DNA of 8,186 nt from an uncultured Desulfovibrionaceae bacterium (GTDB taxonomy: Bacteria; Desulfobacterota; Desulfovibrionia; Desulfovibrionales; Desulfovibrionaceae): the NCBI GenBank assembly GCA_947037905.1, contig CAMQUX010000052.1, forward strand, positions 1 to 8,186. Reading direction: 5' to 3'. Positions 1-5,782 of this stretch are shown in pieces (within the stretch, counting starts at the first letter, position 1; each line of letters begins with the position of its first letter). The position numbers and the translations under genes were made by a program. The notes beneath the pieces were generated by a model that saw nothing but the letters and a program-made list of their open reading frames with translations, did not search any database and was not told the DNA's origin.

Positions 1-100
1 AAGGTTTTATAATGTCTTTATTCTTATAAAAAACATACTAAATCGCTGTAAACTAAAACCTAAAAACAGTCTAAAATAGACTTTTAATAGAAGTTTATCT

Positions 101-170
101 AGTTTTATCCGCACTTAATTAGTTTTAGCAACGCTTATTTAGTTTTAGTAGCGCCTATTTAGTTTTATAA
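101..170. repeat. 20-bp degenerate tandem repeat (3.5 copies)
   Basis: Units at 101-120, 121-140, 141-160 and a half unit at 161-170 each begin AGTTTTA and are exactly 20 bp apart. The first half (AGTTTTA) is conserved; the second half varies around CGCTTATTT. There are no unique spacers between the units, so it is a simple tandem array and not CRISPR. It lies beyond the prfA terminator in the non-coding left edge (1-276), where I see no gene. On the minus strand the unit reads as a TAAAACTAAATA-type motif, which loosely resembles the arrays at 2671-2704 and 8080-8130. Confidence 0.75.
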
Positions 171-240
171 AAAATATTTCAAAAATACTAAGTGAGATAT
201 TGAGTGAAATACTTTTTGCACATTCATTTGAGTTCTTATA

Positions 241-276
241 AAAAAGTATACGCCTTATAAAAGGCGTATACTTTTT
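241..276 (-). terminator. Intrinsic terminator of prfA
   Basis: There is a perfect inverted repeat: arm 241-256, 4-nt loop 257-260, arm 261-276. The 16-bp stem has a GGCG/CGCC core and ends in A5/T5 on its outer sides, so the minus-strand transcript has a hairpin followed by a U-run. The stem begins at the base directly after the prfA stop codon (277-279). Because it is symmetrical it could also stop transcription entering from the left on the plus strand. Confidence 0.9.
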
Positions 277-1347
277 CTAATTACCACTTTGTTCTTTGAG
301 TGCTTCACTTTGATAATAATTTACTAAAGGTGTGACAACATCTTCTAAGTCTCCGTCCATAATCTGATCTAACTTATAAAGAGTTATATTTATACGATGA
401 TCTGTTAAACGTCCTTGCGGATAGTTATACGTACGAATTCTTTCTGACCTATCACCTGAGCCTACCTGAGAGCGTCTGCTTGTATTTTGTTCGAGCATCA
501 CTTTATCTTGCTCCATCTGAAGGATACGTGAGCGAAGAACTTTTAATGCTTTGAGTTTGTTTTTTAGCTGTGATTTTTCATCTTGACAAATAACCACAAG
601 CCCTGAGGATAAATGTGTTATACGAATGGCAGAGTCAGTTGTATTTACGGACTGCCCTCCTGGCCCTGAAGCTCTAAAAACATCTACTCGAATATCTTCT
701 GGACGAATATCAATATCTACTTCTTCTGCTTCTGCCATAATAGCAACTGTTGCAGCTGATGTATGAATACGCCCCTGTGTTTCTGTTGCAGGTACACGTT
801 GTACTCTATGTGTGCCTGATTCAAATTTTAATTTACTAAAAACTCGGTCGCCAGAAATAGATGCGATAACCTCTTTAAAGCCACCAACACCTGTAGAGTT
901 TGCGTCCATAAGTTCTACTTTCCAGCCTACACGCTCGGCATAACGGCTATACATGCGAAATAAATCTGCTACAAAAAGAGCAGCCTCATCTCCACCTGTT
1001 CCTGCACGAATTTCTAAGATGATATTTTTTTCATCCATTGGATCTCGTGGTAAAAGCAATACTTTCAGCTCTTCGCCTAAACGAACAATTTCAGCTTCTA
1101 GTGTAGTTATTTCTTCTTTTACCATTTCACGCATATCTGCTTGTGAATCTTTTAAAAGCTCTTTACTTTCCACTAGTTCTTCTTGATATTTTCTAAATAC
1201 CCGAAAAACTTTTACAATCTCACCTATTTCTGAATGACTTTTCGTCACTCTTCTGTATCTTTCTTGATCATCAAAAATACTTGGATCACTAAGCTCTCGC
1301 TCAAGTTCTTCGAAGCTATGTTCGAGTTCTTCTAGTTTACGATTCAT
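277..1347 (-). CDS. prfA: Peptide chain release factor 1 (RF1)
   Basis: RF1 recognises UAA and UAG in the ribosomal A site and triggers peptidyl-tRNA hydrolysis in the cytoplasm. Numbering from the chosen start, the stop-codon reading tripeptide PAT is at about 186-188 (in RVPATETQGRIHTS) and the catalytic GGQ loop is at about 230-232 (in SGPGGQSVNTTDSAIR). The N-terminal coiled region and full-length C-terminus match the normal family length (356 aa). I chose the ATG at 1345-1347 over the in-frame ATG at 1369-1371. The shorter form begins MNRKLEELE, close to the usual M(F/x)xKLExLE start, and has GGAG 12 nt upstream, whereas the upstream ATG has no visible Shine-Dalgarno. The gene overlaps the stop of the DUF1385 gene by 11 bp, which suggests translational coupling. 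It is the only gene here that ends in TAG; the other six end in TAA. The methyltransferase gene prmC, often next to prfA, does not follow within the window. Confidence 0.97.
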   Translation of the reverse strand: MNRKLEELEHSFEELERELSDPSIFDDQERYRRVTKSHSEIGEIVKVFRVFRKYQEELVESKELLKDSQADMREMVKEEITTLEAEIVRLGEELKVLLLPRDPMDEKNIILEIRAGTGGDEAALFVADLFRMYSRYAERVGWKVELMDANSTGVGGFKEVIASISGDRVFSKLKFESGTHRVQRVPATETQGRIHTSAATVAIMAEAEEVDIDIRPEDIRVDVFRASGPGGQSVNTTDSAIRITHLSSGLVVICQDEKSQLKNKLKALKVLRSRILQMEQDKVMLEQNTSRRSQVGSGDRSERIRTYNYPQGRLTDHRINITLYKLDQIMDGDLEDVVTPLVNYYQSEALKEQSGN

Positions 1348-2281
1348 TATCTTTCTTTTCTCCAAGAACATTTTTGAGCGCAGTTAAAGCGACTTCAACT
1401 TGTGCATCTTCTGGTTCTCTTGTTGTAAGCTTTTGCATTAAAAGACCAGGATATGAAAAAATTCTGCACCATAAAGATTTATAATGTTTCCCAGAAAATT
1501 TAATAACCTCGTACGCCATAGCACTTATTGGCACCATGAGAACTATTTTTAAAACAAGCAACACACTATGGCGCAAAACTGCGTTTTCCATAGGCACTGC
1601 TTCTAAAAACAAAGGAATAACGAGTGTAAAGGTAGTAACACTAATAATAAGCACAAAAAGTAAAAATGCAGTCCCACAACGTGGATGCAATGTACTTTCT
1701 TTTTGTATCTCTGCAACTGTTAGCTCTTTGCCTTTTTCATACGCCCAAATAACCTTATGTTCTGCACCATGATACTGAAAAACTCTATAAATATCTTTCA
1801 TGCGACTAATAAGTACTACATATAAGATAAAAAGACTTATTTTAAAAATTCCTGCCCAGAGATGAAAACTAAGTGATGTGGCGTCGCCTGAAAGAGCAGT
1901 GCTGCCCATGACAATTGATAATAAATGAGGCACACCAACAAATATACCAAGCGAAAAAGAAAAAGCAAGTACCATAGAAAGGATTATTTCTTTTTTGCCA
2001 AATTTTTCATCTTCGTTTAATTGTTCGTTACTAGAAAATTGTAGAGCAATAATGCCGTTGACCATGGATTCGACCAGTGCGAAGAAACCACGAATGAAAG
2101 GTTTTTGAAAGAGAGGATTTTTGGTGAGCTTGTACCAAACACGAGATAAGGTAATAATAGTGCCATCTGAACGACGCACCGCGATAACTATATTATTTTT
2201 AGCGCGCATCATAACGCCCTCAATAACCGCTTGACCACCTACTGCTTGTGTTGCAGATACAAGTATTTGCCAAAATTTCAT
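1337..2281 (-). CDS. DUF1385 / YqhQ-family membrane protein
   Basis: This 314-aa multi-pass inner membrane protein belongs to the DUF1385 (YqhQ-like) family, whose biochemical role I do not know to be settled. Family hallmarks are the near-N-terminal GGQAVIEGVMMR (about 15-26), HGAEHK (171-176) and HPRCGT (199-204). Hydrophobic stretches at about 98-125, 140-160, 205-227 and 238-256 look like membrane spans, and the conserved His/Glu/Cys motifs sit in the loop between the second and third. The start is supported by AGGAG (plus-strand 2287-2291) 5 nt before the ATG. It lies between rpmE and prfA and overlaps prfA, a placement that suggests co-expression with translation genes but does not prove a shared function. 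The conserved polar motifs could form a metal or ligand site; that is inference. Confidence 0.9.
   Translation of the reverse strand: MKFWQILVSATQAVGGQAVIEGVMMRAKNNIVIAVRRSDGTIITLSRVWYKLTKNPLFQKPFIRGFFALVESMVNGIIALQFSSNEQLNEDEKFGKKEIILSMVLAFSFSLGIFVGVPHLLSIVMGSTALSGDATSLSFHLWAGIFKISLFILYVVLISRMKDIYRVFQYHGAEHKVIWAYEKGKELTVAEIQKESTLHPRCGTAFLLFVLIISVTTFTLVIPLFLEAVPMENAVLRHSVLLVLKIVLMVPISAMAYEVIKFSGKHYKSLWCRIFSYPGLLMQKLTTREPEDAQVEVALTALKNVLGEKKDNES
1360..1363 (-). promoter_or_regulatory. Probable Shine-Dalgarno for prfA
   Basis: The minus strand reads GGAG here, 12 nt before the ATG at 1345-1347 and inside the end of the DUF1385 gene. The spacing is long, so part of the initiation may come from ribosomes finishing the upstream gene. 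It favours the 356-residue start over the 364-residue one. Confidence 0.5.
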
Positions 2282-2291
2282 AAGTGCTCCT

Positions 2292-2352
2292 TAAAAAAAT
2301 AGCAAACTACTATAGACACCTATCAAAATAGGCATCTATAGAATTTTGCTAT
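2292..2352 (-). terminator. Intrinsic terminator/attenuator between rpmE and the DUF1385 gene
   Basis: A long imperfect inverted repeat has arms 2299-2323 and 2328-2352 around a 4-nt loop. In the minus-strand RNA the inner 12 positions all pair if two G-U wobbles are allowed, and the outer eight pairs are perfect, with a short interruption between. It is followed by seven U (plus-strand A-run 2292-2298), the normal form of a Rho-independent terminator. The Shine-Dalgarno of the DUF1385 gene (2287-2291) starts at the end of the U-run, so genes downstream are expressed either by read-through or from a promoter hidden nearby. Confidence 0.8.
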
Positions 2353-2367
2353 ACAAAAAACTGTCGC

Positions 2368-2580
2368 TTACGCGTCTTGAAACTTTGCGTATTTTTTCTT
2401 GAATCGATCAATACGTCCTGCTGTGTCTAGAAAACGTTGTTTTCCTGTATAAAATGGATGACACGCAGCACATATTTCAACATTAACAGTTTCACCGTTA
2501 ACACTTCGTAGTTCTTGTGAATTTCCACAGTTACACGTAAATAGTGTTTTTCCTAATTCTGGATGAACATCTTTTTTCAT
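2368..2580 (-). CDS. rpmE: 50S ribosomal protein bL31 (zinc-binding type)
   Basis: This 70-aa protein is the ribosomal protein bL31, which sits at the central protuberance of the large subunit and bridges to the small subunit. The family signature is clear: MKKDVHPEL at the N-terminus and HPFYTGKQRFLDT followed by AGRIDRF in the second half. Four cysteines at 16, 18, 37 and 40 (CNC and CAAC) make it the zinc-ribbon (C+) type and not the zinc-free paralogue. GGGAG lies about 7 nt before the ATG. The gene is first in the rpmE / DUF1385 / prfA group and is followed by a strong terminator-like hairpin 15 bp after its stop. The sequence most resembles bL31 of Desulfovibrio-type bacteria as I remember it; I have not aligned it. 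Confidence 0.97.
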   Translation of the reverse strand: MKKDVHPELGKTLFTCNCGNSQELRSVNGETVNVEICAACHPFYTGKQRFLDTAGRIDRFKKKYAKFQDA

Positions 2581-2614
2581 GATTTTTCTCCCTTATTCTC
2601 AACGAACATTAGTA

Positions 2615-2641
2615 ATTATCCTGATTTTATCTCTTTAGCAA
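2615..2641 (-). promoter_or_regulatory. Candidate sigma-70 promoter for rpmE
   Basis: On the minus strand TTGCTA (plus 2636-2641, four of six matches to TTGACA) is followed after 15 bp by GATAAT (plus 2615-2620, five of six matches to TATAAT). The spacer is shorter than ideal. It lies 35-61 bp upstream of the rpmE start, so the transcript would have a short leader. In such AT-rich DNA chance matches are common. Confidence 0.35.
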
Positions 2642-2670
2642 GAGAAAAAAACATTTTCTTAAAGATTAAG

Positions 2671-2704
2671 CTATTCTACTTATAGACCTATTCTACTTAT
2701 AGAC
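2671..2704. repeat. 17-bp perfect tandem repeat (2 copies)
   Basis: CTATTCTACTTATAGAC occurs twice in succession (2671-2687 and 2688-2704) with no mismatch. It lies about 90 bp upstream of rpmE. Its first 14 bases differ at one position from the unit of the array at 8080-8130 (CTATTCTAGTTATA). On the minus strand it reads GTCTATAAGTAGAATAG. Confidence 0.85.
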
Positions 2705-2884
2705 TTCCTCTAGTTAAACTCAGCCAAAATAGCTCCATACGAAACTATCCACAAATTCCAAAAGTCTTAGGCATGCAAATCATTCCTGTGTGCAGTGCTT
2801 AGTAAACTACAAACAGCTCCATACATAAAACAATACCTAAAAAGCCCCATGTAAAAACAGCAACAAGCACCAAATAGGCGGTAT

Positions 2885-4477
2885 TTATACCCCTCGTTGC
2901 AAATCTTCTAAGTACATTTTTGCATACCCAAGGCTTGGGTCTCGTTTTACAGACTCTAATAAATTTTTAAGCGCAAGTGGTTTATTACCTAAAAATTTAT
3001 AACAAAGCCCTAAATTTGCTAAATCTTCTGCAGAGCCTGCACAGATACCTAATGCTTTCTCACAAAGGCTTGCACTTTGCTCGTACTCACCTTGCTTAAA
3101 GCTAGCAACTGCGCAAAAAGTATATAATTCTCGGCTATGAGGATATTTTTGGGTGGCTTGTACAAAATAAGGTAATGCTTTTGCCACTTCCCCTTGCTGA
3201 TTATATGCAAGACCTTGGTAAAAAATACATAAAGCTTCATTTTCTTTTGTATCCTGTTTTTTTGCACCTTCTTCAAACAACTGTATTGCAAGACTATAAT
3301 CGGCATTACGAATAGCAATTATACCTTTATATAATAAGAAATCTGGTCGAGTTCCATAATTTTCCTCAAGCATATCTAAAAAGCTTATGGCTTTTACAGA
3401 ATCTCCTTCTTCAGATAAAAAACGCCCAAGCAAAGGAAAAGTATCTTCATATTCTATTATATTTTCTGAAGGAAAACCGTACACTATACAAAAAGGACTA
3501 TCTGCTAAACTTATATAGTTATATTTTGATAAAAGTTCTGTGCCTTTGGTCTGCCCTACTGCATTTTCTGTAGCAAGCTTTTCAAATGCAATGCTCTGTA
3601 TGTTTTTCTTTTTTAACACTTCTTGCAATAATTCTACTTGCTCATGATTTTTTTTATTAATAGCACAATGCACTTGCACATTTACATCTAAAAGAGCCTT
3701 TTCTAGCGCACAAGCTATGCTTTCTGCACTTTTTATGGAAAGAATCTTTTCTGTGCCTGTTATGAGCACTGCTACTGTCTGTGGGCTCTCATCTTCTGTT
3801 TTTTGCAAACGGACGGCTCGGATATCATAATTTGCAGGTAAATTCTTTACTGTCTGCTTATATAAGTCTGTAGAGATATTTATAATCTCTGTATATTCTA
3901 TATTTTTTGCTACAATTCCTTGTGCTTTTTTTTCTTGCTCGTAGGCATAAAAACTTGCAAGAAGAGCTTCTTTTTTATCTGACCCAAAACCTAAAGAAGA
4001 ACTTACGAGACTCTTTAATATAAACTGTATTGGAAAATACATTTGCCTTCCCACTAGATTTTCAGCTTTCATGTAAAAAAGAGCGAGATTTGCTAAAACA
4101 TACCCGACTTTATCTCTATTCCCTTCATTTACTCCATTCTCGTCTCGTTTTTTAGTTGAAAAAAGGCTTTGTGGATGCACTATTTCTTGTGAGCTTTCTG
4201 TTATCAGTTGTTTTTCAAGTTTATCTTGCCATGTATCACCCACTGGCAATTGAGAAAAAGTTTCTTTGTATAAGTATTCGCTGATACTTTTTAGCACTGC
4301 ATTTTCTTGCGCTTTTTCTATGTCTAGAGCATAGCCAAAACTTGCGGGCTGATAAATACCATTTGAGTCCACCAAGGTACATTGAAAAACAGAAAGAAAA
4401 GGATGCTTTTGTTCTTCTAATATAATGTCTGTAAGATTATTTTTTTCACACAGTTCTACTATTGTTGTTTTTTTCAT
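2885..4477 (-). CDS. Divergent YcaO-like protein with C-terminal TPR repeats
   Basis: This 530-aa soluble protein has two parts. Residues about 25-345 have the layout of a YcaO domain: a glycine-then-helix segment FGYALDIEKAQENAVLKSI (47-65), the YcaO-typical step VGRQMYFPIQF (142-152), and a second such segment GFGSDKKEALLASFYAYEQE (163-182). Residues about 350-525 form helical TPR-type repeats (for example YQGLAYNQQGEVAKALPYF and ANLGLCYKFLGNKPLALKNL). YcaO enzymes use ATP to activate peptide backbone amides, and the E. coli YcaO group also has a helical C-terminal domain. Here the ExxER-type ATP/Mg signatures are degenerate (E67-YLYK; E180-QEKK), so activity is doubtful. No precursor peptide, dehydrogenase or exporter gene is adjacent, which argues against a natural-product cluster. 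Only a weak AAAGAG precedes the ATG. The TPR call is firm; the YcaO call is moderate. Confidence 0.65.
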   Translation of the reverse strand: MKKTTIVELCEKNNLTDIILEEQKHPFLSVFQCTLVDSNGIYQPASFGYALDIEKAQENAVLKSISEYLYKETFSQLPVGDTWQDKLEKQLITESSQEIVHPQSLFSTKKRDENGVNEGNRDKVGYVLANLALFYMKAENLVGRQMYFPIQFILKSLVSSSLGFGSDKKEALLASFYAYEQEKKAQGIVAKNIEYTEIINISTDLYKQTVKNLPANYDIRAVRLQKTEDESPQTVAVLITGTEKILSIKSAESIACALEKALLDVNVQVHCAINKKNHEQVELLQEVLKKKNIQSIAFEKLATENAVGQTKGTELLSKYNYISLADSPFCIVYGFPSENIIEYEDTFPLLGRFLSEEGDSVKAISFLDMLEENYGTRPDFLLYKGIIAIRNADYSLAIQLFEEGAKKQDTKENEALCIFYQGLAYNQQGEVAKALPYFVQATQKYPHSRELYTFCAVASFKQGEYEQSASLCEKALGICAGSAEDLANLGLCYKFLGNKPLALKNLLESVKRDPSLGYAKMYLEDLQRGV

Positions 4478-4568
4478 ATAGACTCTTTTGCGTTAAAGGC
4501 TCTTGTATAAGTTCTTTTTTGTAAACGTTTTTTATAAATGTTTTTTTACAAACCTTGCTCATATAATT

Positions 4569-4605
4569 AAAAAAATAGGGAAAGACCGCTGCCCTTCCCT
4601 ATTTT
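4569..4605 (-). terminator. Intrinsic terminator of the Tim44-like gene
   Basis: The 11-bp perfect arms 4572-4582 and 4595-4605 (AAAATAGGGAA and its complement) enclose a 12-nt GC-rich loop. On the minus strand the hairpin is followed by a seven-T run (plus 4569-4575). It lies about 58 bp after the stop of the Tim44-like gene, as expected for its terminator, and isolates that gene from the YcaO/TPR gene. Confidence 0.85.
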
Positions 4606-4657
4606 ATATATCAAGTTAATATATCTTTGTTATATATTTTTATTTATATATGAAGTT
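4604..4657. repeat. Spaced 14-bp direct repeat, AT-rich
   Basis: TTATATATCAAGTT (4604-4617) recurs as TTATATATGAAGTT (4644-4657) with one mismatch, 40 bp start to start. It lies between the stop of the Tim44-like gene and its terminator, in the 3' untranslated part. In such AT-rich sequence this may be chance. Confidence 0.4.
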
Positions 4658-4663
4658 GGACTA

Positions 4664-5602
4664 TTAAAATTGCTCTATACCAATAAGTTGCCAGCTTGGT
4701 TTTTTCTCAGTGCGTGAGAAATACCATACTTCTTCTACATTATTTGAGTTTGCTTCAGAGCTTTCTTTTAGCATTGCACGGAAAAGTACTCTTACAACAA
4801 TTGCGTCCCCTTCTACTCGAGCAGTATTTCCAACAATACTCGCCTGTAGCTGAAGTATATCTGTTTGTGATGGGCTTGCATCTTCTTTTGCCTGCTCAAG
4901 CACGCCATCGTAAACTTCTTTTGATACAAATGATTTTATATCTTTAAAATCTCGTTTATCCCAAGATTCTTGTAAACGATTAAACATCGCTCTTGCGCCT
5001 TCTAAAAATTCTTCAGACTGCACATCTGCTGGAAGAGCTATTTCATTTTCTGCAATAGGTGCATCTTCTTGCACATCTTCATTTGCGCCTGTATTTGAGC
5101 CTGTTGAATAACCTGTTCGTAAATGATCCCAGTGAGCATTACCTGCTTTATTTGTATTATTTCCATTATCTGTATTATTTTGTGCATAAGCGCCACCACG
5201 AGCTTCGGTTTGTTGATTTTCTTTTCTGCGACGAAACACTCTAAATAAGAGATACGCTATACCACCAAAAATGAGTATATCCATAAATCCACCACCACCA
5301 AGCCCTGAGCCTGAAAGAAGAGAACCTATGAGTGTACCTGCTAGTAAGCCTCCTAAAAGACCGCCGCCCATACCGCCTAAAAATCCTCGGTTAGGTTGAC
5401 CTGTTGCATTTTTCTGCATATTATTTTGCCCCATTGGTGAAGCTTTACGTGCTGGGCTTGAAAATTTTGGACGTGAGCCCATTGAACGACCGCCACCAAA
5501 GCGTCTTGCGTCTGCAATCTCTGCCATTACAAGAAACGTTAACGAGAATAATATTAAAGAAAGTACAAAGAAAGAACGAAGATTGATTACACGACTATTC
5601 AT
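4664..5602 (-). CDS. Tim44-like domain protein, exported and membrane-anchored
   Basis: This 312-aa protein starts with a signal peptide (basic MNSRVINLR, hydrophobic core about 11-26, likely cleavage after A-D-A near residue 32). A family-typical RRFGGGRSMGSRP follows (33-45), then a glycine/leucine-rich stretch (73-105) and a membrane helix at about 106-121 ending in RVFRRRK, so the C-terminal part should face the cytoplasm if only this helix remains. A polar Asn/Gly linker (about 128-180) leads to a C-terminal Tim44-like domain (about 195-312; SEEFLEGARAMFNRLQESWDKRD at its front and EVWYFSR..PSWQLIGIEQF at its end). Mitochondrial Tim44 tethers the import motor; in bacteria such domains are thought to mediate protein interactions at the membrane, and the role here is not known. 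AAGGTAG precedes the ATG. The gene stands alone and has its own terminator. Confidence 0.85.
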   Translation of the reverse strand: MNSRVINLRSFFVLSLILFSLTFLVMAEIADARRFGGGRSMGSRPKFSSPARKASPMGQNNMQKNATGQPNRGFLGGMGGGLLGGLLAGTLIGSLLSGSGLGGGGFMDILIFGGIAYLLFRVFRRRKENQQTEARGGAYAQNNTDNGNNTNKAGNAHWDHLRTGYSTGSNTGANEDVQEDAPIAENEIALPADVQSEEFLEGARAMFNRLQESWDKRDFKDIKSFVSKEVYDGVLEQAKEDASPSQTDILQLQASIVGNTARVEGDAIVVRVLFRAMLKESSEANSNNVEEVWYFSRTEKKPSWQLIGIEQF

Positions 5603-5782
5603 ATTTCTACCTTATTTTTAAATGTTTTTTAGCTTATTTCAATTAGATGCATTCTTAGCAAAGCACATAAAGTAAATACTACCATTATATATAAAAGCAA
5701 TTTTATACTGCAAATACATATATTCATATCTTTTAATAGTAGCTACTTTTTCTATTTTGTCTAGTAGCTTATACTAAAAAAA

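Larger units (their letters stand above)
2581..2884. other. 304-bp intergenic region upstream of rpmE
   Basis: This gap separates the YcaO/TPR gene from rpmE. It holds a candidate rpmE promoter (2615-2641), a 17-bp tandem repeat (2671-2704) and a 10-bp direct repeat AGCTCCATAC (2731-2740 and 2815-2824). I see no credible gene, tRNA or clear hairpin terminator for the YcaO/TPR gene in it. The region 2705-2884 is less T/A-homopolymeric than other gaps here but gives no supported coding frame. Confidence 0.6.

Noticed and set aside
101..170. Possible CRISPR array
   Set aside because: Units are directly joined with a 20-bp period and have no unique spacers; no cas gene is nearby.
953..1186. Plus-strand open frame inside prfA, and similar open frames opposite the other genes
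   Set aside because: They are antisense shadows of well-supported genes, with no family resemblance and low-complexity Ser/Leu-rich products.
2731..2824. 10-bp direct repeat AGCTCCATAC, each copy giving a minus-strand GTATGGAGCT with a tiny ORF
   Set aside because: The ORFs are only 7 and 13 codons with no ribosome binding site; the repeat is too short to exclude chance.
4446..4562. Lysine-rich 38-codon minus-strand ORF overlapping the start of the YcaO/TPR gene, considered as a possible YcaO substrate peptide
   Set aside because: It has no Shine-Dalgarno, starts just after the terminator U-run of the Tim44-like gene, overlaps the next gene by 32 bp in another frame, and its lysines come from A-runs in AT-rich spacer.
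5738..5771. Palindrome AGTAGCTACT with a second TAGTAGCT copy downstream of the RlmL-like gene, considered as a terminator
   Set aside because: Only about 7 bp pair over a 15-nt loop, and the minus-strand hairpin is not followed by a U-run.
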